From: Saccharopolyspora montiporae
GTDB taxonomy: Bacteria; Actinomycetota; Actinomycetes; Mycobacteriales; Pseudonocardiaceae
Direction of reading: 5' to 3'
Assembly: GCF_015209505.1 (NCBI RefSeq)
Contig: NZ_JADEYC010000018.1
Span: forward strand, 124,001-188,000
Length of the DNA: 64,000 nucleotides
The notes under the pieces are model-generated. The model was not told the origin of the DNA. It saw only the letters and a list, made by a program, of their open reading frames with translations, and searched no databases. The translations under genes and the position numbers were made by a program. Shown here in pieces: positions 1-8,640 of this stretch (its first letter is position 1; each line of letters starts with the position of its first letter).

Positions 1-1221
1 CGGCTGTGGCGGTTGCGCGAGGGGCGGCTGGTCGGCGGGGTCGCCGCCGGGATCGCCGCGCACCTGGGTCTGCCGGTGCTGGCGGTGCGCGTCGGTTTCA
101 CACTGCTGGCGGCCTTCGGCGGATTCGGCATCGCCGCGTACGCGCTGTTCTGGATGTTCGTCCCGCAGCACCCGGGCGACGCGCCACCGGTGTCCGGGCG
201 GGAGCGCAGGCAGGGCGTCGGGCTGATCCTGCTGGCCGCCGGCGTGGTCGTCGGCTTGGCGCATCTGGTGTCGCTGCCCGCGTGGTTCAGCGGTCCGCTG
301 CTGGTGGCCCTGCTCGGTGCGGTCCTGGTGTGGCGGGAGGCCGATGACGCGCAGCGGCGCCGCTGGCGGCAGGGCGCGCGGTCCGGTGTGGCCGGCGCGC
401 TCAGCGGTGCCGGCGGCCGGGCCGCCACCATCCGGATCGGGGCCGGATCGCTGCTCGTCGTGGCCGGCCTGGTGATGTTCCTCGGTGCCAGCGTCCCGCT
501 GGCCGATGTGCGCATCGTGCTGCTCGCGGTAGCGGCGGCGCTGATCGGGGCGGCCGTGCTGACCGTGCCCTGGTGGCAGCGCATGGTGCGCGACCTGCAC
601 GTGGAGCGGGCCAGCCGGATCCGCTCCCAGGAGCGCGCCGAGATCGCAGCGCACCTGCACGATTCGGTGCTGCAGACGCTGGCGCTGATCCAGAAGCAGG
701 CGGACTCGTCCGGGCGCGAGGTGCGCAGGCTCGCCCGCAGTCAGGAGCGCGAGCTGCGGACCTGGCTGTACGGCCCCGGCGGGTACGGGGGTTCCGCGGG
801 GGCAGGCGAGCGCAGCTCGCTGTCCACGGAGCTGGCGAGGGTGTGCGGCGAGGTCGAGGACGATTTCGCGATCGGGGTCGGACAGGTCGTGGTGGGGGAC
901 TGCGCGATGGGCGATCCGCTCGCCGCGCAGCTGGCCGCCACGCGGGAAGCGGTGGTCAACGCGGCCAAGCACGCCGGGGTCGCCGAGGTGAGCGTGTACG
1001 CGGAGGTCGAACCCGAGCGCGTGTCGATCTACGTCCGAGACCGCGGCACCGGGTTCGATCCGGACCAGGTTCCCGCGGACCGGCACGGGCTGGCCGACTC
1101 GATCCGCGGCCGGGTGGAGCGGCACGGCGGCACCGTGCGGGTGCGCACCGCGCCGGGCGAGGGGACCGAGGTGCAGATGCAGGTACCGCGGACGGCGCCG
1201 TCCGGCGGTACGGGCGGATGA
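1..1221 (+). CDS. PspC-domain sensor histidine kinase (5' partial)
   Basis: Membrane sensor kinase of a two-component pair. The frame is open from base 1 and the PspC motif is already under way, so the true start probably lies upstream of the window; a TTG at 13 is the first possible start inside it. Counting from there, a PspC domain with a hydrophobic segment fills about 1-52, further hydrophobic segments lie near 68-110 and 145-187, and the HisKA_3 dimerisation helix carries the phospho-acceptor His in AHLHDSVLQT (about residue 216). The ATPase shows an N box (EAVVNAAKHA) and G boxes (DRGTGFD, GLADSIRGR). The cognate regulator starts 25 bases downstream. Confidence 0.9.
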   Translation, partial: RLWRLREGRLVGGVAAGIAAHLGLPVLAVRVGFTLLAAFGGFGIAAYALFWMFVPQHPGDAPPVSGRERRQGVGLILLAAGVVVGLAHLVSLPAWFSGPLLVALLGAVLVWREADDAQRRRWRQGARSGVAGALSGAGGRAATIRIGAGSLLVVAGLVMFLGASVPLADVRIVLLAVAAALIGAAVLTVPWWQRMVRDLHVERASRIRSQERAEIAAHLHDSVLQTLALIQKQADSSGREVRRLARSQERELRTWLYGPGGYGGSAGAGERSSLSTELARVCGEVEDDFAIGVGQVVVGDCAMGDPLAAQLAATREAVVNAAKHAGVAEVSVYAEVEPERVSIYVRDRGTGFDPDQVPADRHGLADSIRGRVERHGGTVRVRTAPGEGTEVQMQVPRTAPSGGTGG

Positions 1222-1246
1222 GCAGCAGGAGAGGTGGAGGTTCGCG

Positions 1247-1954
1247 GTGACGGAGGATTCGGTGACGGAAGGCGCGGTGACCGGCGGCGCCGCGGTGGAG
1301 GGTGCGCCGGTGCGGGTGTACCTGGTGGACGACCACGCGCTGTTCCGCAGCGGCGTGCGCGCCGAGCTGGCCGCGGCGCCGGACGAGGTCGAGGTGGTCG
1401 GCGAGGCGGGTTCGGTGGGTGAGGCGGTGGCCGGGATCGCCCACCTCCGGCCGGAAGTGGTGCTGCTGGACGTGCACATGCCGGACGGCGGTGGTGCCGA
1501 AGTGCTGCGGCGGGTCCGCGCGCAGGACACCGCGGTGGTGTTCCTGGCGCTGTCCGTCTCCGATGCGGCCGAGGACGTCATCGCGGTGATCCGGGGCGGT
1601 GCGCGCGGTTACGTCACCAAGACGATCTCCGGCCGCGAGCTGGCCGGCGCGATCCGCCGGGTCTCGGCCGGGGATGCGGTGTTCTCCCCGCGGCTGGCGG
1701 GTTTCGTGCTCGACGCGTTCTCCGACCGGCCGGGTTCGGCGCCGGTGGGCGATCCCGAGCTCGACCTGCTCACCCCGCGGGAACGCGATGTGCTCCGCCT
1801 GCTGGCCCGCGGTTATGCCTACAAGGAGATCGCCGGGGAGCTGTTCATCTCGGTCAAGACCGTGGAGACGCACGTGTCCAGCGTGCTGCGCAAGACCCAG
1901 CTGTCCAACCGCTATGAACTGTCCCGCTGGGCCTCGGATCGCAGGCTGGTCTGA
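1247..1954 (+). CDS. LuxR/NarL-family response regulator
   Basis: Response regulator partnering the upstream PspC kinase, most likely one transcript. Receiver domain at about residues 21-140 with acidic pocket D28/D29 and phospho-acceptor D75 in VVLLDVHMPD; LuxR-type HTH at about 165-230 (LTPRERDVLRLLARG and KTVETHVSSVL). The N-terminus is about 18 residues longer than usual, so the GTG at 1247 may not be the real start; a later in-frame GTG would give a more typical length. The regulated genes cannot be told from the sequence. Confidence 0.9.
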   Translation: MTEDSVTEGAVTGGAAVEGAPVRVYLVDDHALFRSGVRAELAAAPDEVEVVGEAGSVGEAVAGIAHLRPEVVLLDVHMPDGGGAEVLRRVRAQDTAVVFLALSVSDAAEDVIAVIRGGARGYVTKTISGRELAGAIRRVSAGDAVFSPRLAGFVLDAFSDRPGSAPVGDPELDLLTPRERDVLRLLARGYAYKEIAGELFISVKTVETHVSSVLRKTQLSNRYELSRWASDRRLV

Positions 1955-1966
1955 GGTGCGGGCGGG

Positions 1967-2938
1967 TCACTTCATCGGGTCGGCGAGCTGCGCGTAGCGG
2001 CCCATCGCCCGCATCACCGGCCCGGGCTCCTCGGCCGGGGCCGCCGGAGTCCGCTCGCTCGCCGCCCGCGGTGCGCTGCGGCGGGTGAGCCCGACGCCGA
2101 GCAGCACCACCAGCACGCCGAGCACGACCCGGGCACCGAACTCCTCGCCGAGCACGAGCCCGCCGAGCAGCACCGAGACGATCGGCATCAGGTACGTGAC
2201 GGTGGAGGCCGTGGTCGGGCCTTCCTCGGCGATGATCCGGTAGTTGAGTGCGAACGCGGCACCGGTGCCGAACACGCCGAGCACGCCCACGGCCAGCAGC
2301 GGGACCGGATCGAGTGCGACGGGGTGCGGTCCGCCCACCGGCAGCGCCAGCGCGGCGATCCCGGACGCCGCGACCAGCTGCATCCCGGCCATCGCCTGCG
2401 GAGCCAGCGCGTACCGGCCGGTGAGTCGGCGTCCGATGTAGACGTAGCCGATCCCGTAGCTGGCCGCGGCGGCCAGGCAGGCGAGCACGCCCGGCTCCAG
2501 CAGCCCCGAGCTCTGCCAGGGTGCGAAGATCAGCAGCACGCCGCCGAACCCGATGAGCAGACCGCTCATTCGGGAGGGGTGCGCGGTCTCCCGGGCGAAC
2601 AGCACGCCGAACAGGACTGTCCACAGCGGAGTGCTCGCGTTGAGCGCCCCGGCGAGTCCGGAATCGACGTCTTGCTCGGCGAAGCCGAACAGCAGCCAGG
2701 GCAGCGCGCTGGCGAACAGCGCCGCGACCGAGATGTCGCGCCACAGCGCCCATCCGGTACCCAGGCGCAGGCCGCGCACCGCGCACAGCGCCAGCAGCGC
2801 GAGCGCGCCGAGCACGATGCGGGTGAAGGCCACCTGCGCGGGATCCATCGCCTGCAGGCCGATCTTGATGAGCAGGAAGCTCGATCCCCACAGCAGGGCG
2901 AGCGCGCCGAGCCGGAGGTAGTTCGCCGGGTTGTTCAT
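1967..2938 (-). CDS. EamA/DMT-family transporter
   Basis: Predicted inner-membrane exporter of the drug/metabolite transporter superfamily, 323 residues, with two EamA repeats giving about ten membrane segments (LRLGALALLWGSSFLLIK near the N-terminus and a GLLIGFGGVLLIF-type segment mid-protein). The start is the ATG at 2938, preceded by GGGAGAGG; the frame stays open far upstream but that extension overlaps the divergent LysR gene and is not coding. Divergence from a LysR regulator suggests substrate-dependent control. The substrate is unknown. The C-terminal tail is hydrophilic and Ala/Pro-rich. Confidence 0.85.
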   Translation of the reverse strand: MNNPANYLRLGALALLWGSSFLLIKIGLQAMDPAQVAFTRIVLGALALLALCAVRGLRLGTGWALWRDISVAALFASALPWLLFGFAEQDVDSGLAGALNASTPLWTVLFGVLFARETAHPSRMSGLLIGFGGVLLIFAPWQSSGLLEPGVLACLAAAASYGIGYVYIGRRLTGRYALAPQAMAGMQLVAASGIAALALPVGGPHPVALDPVPLLAVGVLGVFGTGAAFALNYRIIAEEGPTTASTVTYLMPIVSVLLGGLVLGEEFGARVVLGVLVVLLGVGLTRRSAPRAASERTPAAPAEEPGPVMRAMGRYAQLADPMK

Positions 2939-3009
2939 GTCCTCTCCCGGGGTCGCGCCGGTGTCGCCTCCGAATGTGCGATGCCCTCTCGGATAAGGAC
3001 AAGCGAATT

Positions 3010-3043
3010 GTTCTGCACGAACCATGAAGCAAAGCTGTATTGT
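3010..3043 (+). promoter_or_regulatory. Divergent control region: GTTC-N5-GAAC dyad and a -10
   Basis: Between the divergent EamA and LysR genes. A dyad GTTC-TGCAC-GAAC lies at 3010-3022, of the kind LysR proteins bind. A -10-like TATTGT at 3038-3043 ends 7 bases before the GTG at 3051, so the LysR message is probably leaderless. No good -35 is seen. Inferred from sequence only. Confidence 0.4.
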
Positions 3044-3050
3044 CTGAGCT

Positions 3051-3983
3051 GTGCTGGACGTACGACGGATGCAGGTCCTCCGGGCCGTGGTCGCCAACGG
3101 CTCGGTCAGCGGTGCCGCGGCGGCGCTCGGGTACACGCCCTCGGCGATCAGCCAGCAGATCGGCGTGCTGGAACGCGAGGCGGGCACCCGGTTGCTGGAG
3201 AAGGTCGGCCGCGGCCTGCGCCCGACCCCGGCGGGCGCGCTGCTGGCCGAACGCGCGGGCGCGCTGGCCGAACTGCTCGGCGGGATCGAAGCGGAACTCG
3301 CCGACATCCGGGCCGGGCGCACCGGGCTGCTGCGCGTGCGGTTCTTCCACACCGCCAGCGTCGGGCTCATCCCGCCCGCGGTCGCCGCGTTCCGGACCGG
3401 GCACCCGGACGTGCAGCTGGACCTGCGCATGCAGGAGGACGGACTGCTGGAGGCCGTATCCGCCGGGGAGTGCGATGTCGCCGTCATCGTCGCCGGGCGC
3501 GATGTGCCGCAGCCCAAGGGCGTCCAGATGGTGCACCTGGTCGACGACCCGTACCGGATCGTGCTGCCCGGAGGGCACGGCATGGCCGGGCAGCAGCGGG
3601 TGGAACTGGCGGAACTGGCCGCCGAGTCCTGGATCAGCAGCGTGCCCACGACCGCCGGGCCGTGCGCCGAGGCGCTGCAGGACGCCTATGCCTGCGCGGG
3701 GATCAGCCCGCGCGCGGTGCTGGAGGTCGACGGCAGCCACAGCGCGCAGGGGTTCGTCGCCGCCGGGCTCGGCGTCGCGCTGGTGCCGCAGCTGGGGCTG
3801 GAGGCCGTGCACCCGGACGTCGTGGTGCGGCCGCTCGGTTCGATCGAGCCGGTGCGGCGGATCTTCGCCGCGGTCCGGGAAACCGTGGCCGACCGTCCGG
3901 CCACCGAGCAGCTGCTGGCCGCGCTGACCGGGGCTGCCGCCCCAGGGCCGGTAGCCCCGCAGTCGGCGGGAGCGGAGCCGTGA
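3051..3983 (+). CDS. LysR-family transcriptional regulator
   Basis: DNA-binding regulator, 310 residues. The N-terminal winged HTH (about 1-60) has the family pattern MQVLRAVV...GSVSGAAAALGYTPSAISQQI; a periplasmic-binding-like effector domain follows from about residue 88. It probably controls the divergent EamA transporter and itself, as is usual for this arrangement; the ligand is unknown. The GTG at 3051 follows a -10-like TATTGT with no Shine-Dalgarno, suggesting a leaderless message. Its TGA abuts the stop of the converging kinase in one TGATCA, leaving no room for a terminator. Confidence 0.88.
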   Translation: MLDVRRMQVLRAVVANGSVSGAAAALGYTPSAISQQIGVLEREAGTRLLEKVGRGLRPTPAGALLAERAGALAELLGGIEAELADIRAGRTGLLRVRFFHTASVGLIPPAVAAFRTGHPDVQLDLRMQEDGLLEAVSAGECDVAVIVAGRDVPQPKGVQMVHLVDDPYRIVLPGGHGMAGQQRVELAELAAESWISSVPTTAGPCAEALQDAYACAGISPRAVLEVDGSHSAQGFVAAGLGVALVPQLGLEAVHPDVVVRPLGSIEPVRRIFAAVRETVADRPATEQLLAALTGAAAPGPVAPQSAGAEP

Positions 3984-5528
3984 TCAGCCGATCTGGTCGG
4001 TGTTGATCAGCGGCTGACCGGATTCGTCGACGACCATGCCCAGCACGTGCCGCTCGTTGCTCTGCTGGCCGTCCTTGGTGAACTGCAGGGTGACCACGAC
4101 GTTGCCGCCGGAGGCCGCCGGGCCGTCGACGATCTGCACGTCGTCGACGCTGTCCCAGAACTGCTCGTAGCTGTCTTCGCCCTGCGCCTGCAGGTCCGGT
4201 CCGAGCAGCTGCCACGCGTCATCGGTATCCCCGGGTACCAGCTGGTAATACTGCTGGACCACCGCGACCAGGTCCTGCTCGGAAGGCTGGGCCGGGGTCG
4301 CGGAGCTGGTCGGCGGCGCCGAACTGGTCGTGGGTGCCGCCGAGGAGGTCGCCGCCGAGCTCGTCGTCGCGGGTGCGGTGGTCGCCGGAGGCGGTGCAGG
4401 CCGCTCCTGCTGCTGGGCGGGCGGCGGACTCTGCTGGCTCTGCGAGGTGTCCTGCCCGAACGCGTTGGCCGCGAGCACGCCCACCAGCACCGCGGCGATG
4501 ATCGCCAGCGCCCACAGCAGGATGTGCTTGCCGCGGCTGCTGCCCCGGGAACCGCTCGCCGCGGAGCCGGTGCCGACGCGGGTGGGTGGGCCGGCGTGGG
4601 GCGGCGGGGTCGCCGCGGGGCCGCCCACCCGGGTCGCCTGCTGCTGCGGCTGCTGCGCCGCGGCCGGGTACTGCCAGCGCGCGTTCGGGCTCGCGGTCGG
4701 GATGGGCCTGCCGTCTACGACCGCCTGCAGCAGATCGCGCGTCTGCGCCATGGTCGGGCGTTCCACCGGGTCGGCGCGCAGCATCTGCATCAGCGCCGGG
4801 GCCATCGGCCCGGCCTGGCGGGGCTGCTCCACCTCGCCGCGGGCCACCCGGTGCAGCAGGCTGATCGCGTTGTCGTCCACGCCGAACGGGGGTTCGCCCT
4901 CGATCGCCGCGTACAGCGTCGAACCCAGCGAGAACACGTCCGAGGCCGGGGCTGGGTCGCGGCCGAGCGCGACCTCCGGGGCCAGGTAGGCGGGTGTCCC
5001 GGCCAGGATGCCGCTCTTGGTGACCGCGACGTCCCCGATGGCCCGGGAGATCCCGAAGTCGGTGATCTTGGCGGTGCCGTCGTCGCCGAGCAGGATGTTG
5101 CCCGGCTTGAGGTCGCGGTGCACGATCCCGGCCATGTGCGCGGTGGCCAGCGCACCCGCCACCTGCACGCCGATCTGCGCGACCTGCATCGGGTTGAGCA
5201 GGCCCTGCTCGCTGATCACCGAGGCCAGGCTCTTCGAGGGCAGGTACTCCATCACCAGGACCGGATGGCCCTCGTCCTCGGCCGTGTCGAATACGACGAT
5301 CGCGTTCTGGTGCTGGAGCCGGGCGGCGATGCGCCCTTCGCGGAGGGTCCGCTGGCGGGCCTCTTCGGTCTCCTCGGGGGTGTAGCCGGGTTGCAGCAGC
5401 AACTGCTTGACGGCGACGGTCCGGTGCAGGCGCTCGTCGACGGCGCGCCACACCACTCCCATGGCGCCGCTGCCGATCTGTTGCTGCAAGCGGTACCGGT
5501 CCGCGATCAAACGACCTTCGGCGCTCAC
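3984..5528 (-). CDS. Membrane Ser/Thr protein kinase with extracytoplasmic NTF2-like domain
   Basis: Hanks-type kinase of the PknB group, 514 residues. Kinase domain about 12-272: glycine loop IGSGAMG, catalytic K41, HRDLKPGN with D139, DFG at 157-159, GTPAYLAPE. A Pro/Gln-rich linker leads to one membrane span at about 335-357, then a Ser/Thr/Pro-rich stalk to about 415, then about 100 residues resembling an NTF2/SnoaL-like fold (starting SEQDLVAVVQQYY). The GTG start at 5528 is preceded by AGGAGA. The kinase half is closely related to the next gene upstream, so the pair is a duplication, but the outer domains differ. Ligand unknown. Confidence 0.92.
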   Translation of the reverse strand: MSAEGRLIADRYRLQQQIGSGAMGVVWRAVDERLHRTVAVKQLLLQPGYTPEETEEARQRTLREGRIAARLQHQNAIVVFDTAEDEGHPVLVMEYLPSKSLASVISEQGLLNPMQVAQIGVQVAGALATAHMAGIVHRDLKPGNILLGDDGTAKITDFGISRAIGDVAVTKSGILAGTPAYLAPEVALGRDPAPASDVFSLGSTLYAAIEGEPPFGVDDNAISLLHRVARGEVEQPRQAGPMAPALMQMLRADPVERPTMAQTRDLLQAVVDGRPIPTASPNARWQYPAAAQQPQQQATRVGGPAATPPPHAGPPTRVGTGSAASGSRGSSRGKHILLWALAIIAAVLVGVLAANAFGQDTSQSQQSPPPAQQQERPAPPPATTAPATTSSAATSSAAPTTSSAPPTSSATPAQPSEQDLVAVVQQYYQLVPGDTDDAWQLLGPDLQAQGEDSYEQFWDSVDDVQIVDGPAASGGNVVVTLQFTKDGQQSNERHVLGMVVDESGQPLINTDQIG

Positions 5529-5737
5529 CGGTGTCTCCTGGTACTGGCTGTGCCTATCTGGACAGTACTGACCGGACCCCCGTGGCCAGCTTTCACTCGA
5601 CGGAGTGCAACGTTACTGGGCGTGCCGAACCGCCCCGAACCCCGGGGCGGTGCTGCCTGCCGAACACGTCGGGCCGGGGCGCGCACGCTGCGGTGCCCGC
5701 CCCGGCCCTGGTGTCCGAACTGCCCGGAACCGCCCGA

Positions 5738-7183
5738 TTACGACCCGCTCTCCGCAGCGCCGGTGTCGGTGGCTCCCGCGTCCGTGGTGGTCGTGGGCTG
5801 CTCGGCCTCCGAGGTCGTCGTCTGCTCCTCGGTCGTCGACGTCGGCTCCTGCTGCGTCGTCGACGTCGGTTCCTGCGTGGTCGTCGTCGGCTGTTCGGTG
5901 GTGGTCGTCGGCTCCTCGTACGTGGTCGTCGGCACCTGCTGCTCGGTGGTCTGCTGCTCGGTGGTCGACGACGTGGTCTCCGGAGGCGGCACCGCGGGCT
6001 GGTTCTCGCCGGTCGGCTGGTTGTTGCCCGCGTTCTCCGGTCCGTCCGGGCCGGACATCAGCGCCGTGGTCACCAGCACGGCGGCCACGGCCACCGCGAC
6101 CAGGCCCAGCACCGACAGCACGACCGGTCGCTTGCTCTTGCGGGGACGCTCGTCCAGCGCCGCGTCGCTGCGGTCGTCCGAGCCCATGTACGAGGTCGCG
6201 TCCTCGTAGGGCTGCTCGGAGTACGGGTCCTCCTCGTAGTAGGACGTGCCGTCCTGGGAGAGGACGCCGGTCGGCGCCATGTCCGGTTGGCTGCGCGTGG
6301 CGCCCTCGGGCATCAGCGCGGGCGCGATCGGTGCCGCGGTGGTGGGCACCGAGGTGACCTGGTTGCCGTCGGCGACCGCCTGCAGCATCTCGCGCACCTG
6401 CGCCATGTCCGGGCGGTCCGCGACGCGCGCATTCATCATCGCCATCAACGGCTCGCCCATCGGCCCGGCCTGCTGCGGCGGATCGATGCGCCCCGCGGCC
6501 ACCGCGTGCAGCAGCGCCAGCGTGTTCTCGTTGAGCCCGAACGGCGGGCGCCCCTCGATGGCGGCGTAGAGCGTCGCCCCGAGGGAGAACACGTCCGAAG
6601 CACCGGTCGGCTCCTGGCCCATCGCCACGTCCGGCGACAGGTACGCGGGCGTACCGGCCAGCATCCCGGTCTTGGTGACCTGGACGTCGCCCTGCGCGCG
6701 GGAGATCCCGAAGTCGGTGATCTTCACCGTGCCGTCGTCGCCGAGCAGGATGTTGCCCGGCTTGATGTCCCGGTGCACCACTCCCGCGGAGTGCGCTGCG
6801 CCCAGCGCGGCGGCCGCTTGCGTACCGATCCGGGCGACTTCGCGCGGCGGCAGCGGACCGTGCTCCGACATCATCGACGACAGGCTCGTCGAGGGCAGGT
6901 ACTCCATCACCAGGACGGGTTGGCCCTCGTCCTCTGCCACGTCGTAGACCGAGATGGCGTTCGGGTGCTGGAGGCGGGCCGCGATCCGGCCCTCCCGCAT
7001 TGCCCGCTGCCGCGCTTCCTCGGCCTCACCCGGATCCAATCCGGGCTGCAGCAACAACTGCTTGACCGCGACCGTGCGGTGCAGGCGTTCGTCAATGCAC
7101 TCCCACACCACGCCCATCGCGCCACTGCCGATGCGTCGCTGCACTCGGTAGCGTCCGGCGACCAGGCGACCTTCGTCGCTCAC
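5738..7183 (-). CDS. Membrane Ser/Thr protein kinase with Thr-rich ectodomain
   Basis: Second Hanks-type kinase, 481 residues, paralogous over its first 270 residues to the kinase at 3984-5528 (same K41, D139 in HRDIKPGN, DFG at 157-159). The APE motif reads SPD. An acidic Tyr-rich juxtamembrane stretch (about 312-348) may be phosphorylated. One membrane span at about 353-377 is followed by some 100 residues of Thr/Ser/Gln/Glu-rich low complexity with no globular domain, probably a wall-spanning stalk. The GTG start at 7183 follows GGGGAGA. The 208-base gap to the next kinase may hold its promoter. Confidence 0.9.
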   Translation of the reverse strand: MSDEGRLVAGRYRVQRRIGSGAMGVVWECIDERLHRTVAVKQLLLQPGLDPGEAEEARQRAMREGRIAARLQHPNAISVYDVAEDEGQPVLVMEYLPSTSLSSMMSEHGPLPPREVARIGTQAAAALGAAHSAGVVHRDIKPGNILLGDDGTVKITDFGISRAQGDVQVTKTGMLAGTPAYLSPDVAMGQEPTGASDVFSLGATLYAAIEGRPPFGLNENTLALLHAVAAGRIDPPQQAGPMGEPLMAMMNARVADRPDMAQVREMLQAVADGNQVTSVPTTAAPIAPALMPEGATRSQPDMAPTGVLSQDGTSYYEEDPYSEQPYEDATSYMGSDDRSDAALDERPRKSKRPVVLSVLGLVAVAVAAVLVTTALMSGPDGPENAGNNQPTGENQPAVPPPETTSSTTEQQTTEQQVPTTTYEEPTTTTEQPTTTTQEPTSTTQQEPTSTTEEQTTTSEAEQPTTTTDAGATDTGAAESGS

Positions 7184-7673
7184 CGACGTCTCCCCGTACT
7201 GCTATCGATGCCCGCGAACGGCTCGACGTCCCGTGGTCCGGGTCGGCGGCGCCCGCGGATCATCCGCGGATTTGGCGGGCCGTTTGCGGCCCCCGACATG
7301 TACACCTTGCTCCAGCGCCTCGCGTTGCCCCTTCCGGATGGAAACCGGGCAAGGCGCACCGAGGCGCGATACGGAAGCCTAGCCGACGCGGCATCGGCGT
7401 AGGCCCGAAGTCGAAAAGATCCGTGCAACCGGATTCGACGCTACGCGATGATGCCCGCGCGAACCGTCACCGAGGGGCGTCTCACATCCGTTTCCGCAGG
7501 TGGTGTCCCTTCTTTCGGAATTGCCCGCCACATCGCGGCACCGGCCGGATGCGCTGCGGAATCGTCCGCACGACTGCGGCGGGCGGTCAGCGACGGCCCG
7601 GTCCGAGTGGCCGGGGCCACTCGTCGTTGCCGCATCGTTGTCCGATCCCGATGGTGCAGGACAGTGATGTGGA
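7184..7673. other. 490-base region without a supported gene
   Basis: This lies upstream of the kinase that starts at 7183 and downstream of the membrane protein ending at 7674. Several open frames cross it but are Arg/Pro-rich, lack ribosome sites and look like shadows. It probably holds the kinase promoter; no clear -10/-35 pair or terminator was found. Confidence 0.5.
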
Positions 7674-8504
7674 TCACGGAAGGGGGGTGTGCCGTCCGTT
7701 GAGCAGGACCGCCTCCCGGATCCGCGGATGGCTGCCCGGTTCGACGGTGAGCAGCTGGTGCAGCGCCACCCGCCGACCGTCCGGGTAGACCGCCTCCAGT
7801 CGCACCGTCGCCCGGTGCTCCGGCTCACCTCGCACCCGGTGCCGGACCTCGTCCACCGCGGACCAGGCGCGCACCAGTGCGCCGGCGTCCCCGCCGCGCA
7901 GCCCGGGCGTGAGCAGCTCGGGTGCGGTGTGCGGAGACTCGGCCAGCCGGCGGCAGAACTCCTCGGCGACCCGCACCGCGGAGGCATCGCTGCCGGCCGC
8001 CGGGTTCACGGCGTCCGGGGGCTCCGGCGGCGGACCTTCGAACGGCATGATCCGCGCGGCGGACAGGCCGGGGCTGGCGGAACCGGGCTCGGCGGCCCGC
8101 ACGGGTCCGGGCGGGCGGTCTCCGGTGAACGGCCACTCCCGCTCCGCGACCACGTCCGGCAGCAGCGCCGCGGATCCGCTGATCGGTGCGGCGGTCACCC
8201 GTGGCGCCGGATCCGGCCCACCGCCGGTGACCGAACCCAGCGCCATGCAGCTCACCAGGGCGAACACCGCGGCGGTGCCGGCGAACAGCACCCGGTGCCG
8301 CCGCGGGAACCGCTCTTCGGCGGTGGCCCGGGTGCCTGCGAGCAGCCGGTGCGCCACGGAGGCGGACAGCGCGCCGCTCGGATGCGCGTGCGCGGCGTCG
8401 CGCGTAGCGGTCGGTCGCTGCGCCCGCCCGGGATCTCCGGCACTGGTGCCGGAGATCCCCGGCGGAGCGCTCCCGCCGTCCTGGTCCGGTAAATCCCGCA
8501 ACAT
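7674..8504 (-). CDS. Single-span membrane protein, function unknown
   Basis: Not recognised. 276 residues: a hydrophilic N-terminal tail, one membrane span (VLFAGTAAVFALVSCMALGSV, about residues 70-90), then an outer part with a Pro-rich linker and a folded-looking C-terminal 100 residues (AEEFCRRLAESPHTAPELL onward) that may be a small NTF2-like or substrate-binding module. The ATG at 8504 is chosen because GGGAGA lies just upstream; the frame runs 18 codons further without a better start. It may work with the next gene upstream, which has the same topology. Confidence 0.65.
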   Translation of the reverse strand: MLRDLPDQDGGSAPPGISGTSAGDPGRAQRPTATRDAAHAHPSGALSASVAHRLLAGTRATAEERFPRRHRVLFAGTAAVFALVSCMALGSVTGGGPDPAPRVTAAPISGSAALLPDVVAEREWPFTGDRPPGPVRAAEPGSASPGLSAARIMPFEGPPPEPPDAVNPAAGSDASAVRVAEEFCRRLAESPHTAPELLTPGLRGGDAGALVRAWSAVDEVRHRVRGEPEHRATVRLEAVYPDGRRVALHQLLTVEPGSHPRIREAVLLNGRHTPLP

Positions 8505-8640
8505 CCGTCTCCCGCGCGTGTGTGCCCGGAATACCGGTACCGCCCGCACCGGGGGCACCGGGAGCCCTCAGCGCCCGGGTTCACCGGAAAGGGCCGTGCG
8601 CGTTGCCCGGATGGAGCAGCACCGCGAGAACGGGCGCGGT

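Noticed and set aside
7664..7677. GTGA-N6-TCAC, resembling a CRP/GlxR site
   Set aside because: It overlaps the stop codon of a gene transcribed away from any start, so a regulatory role is unlikely.
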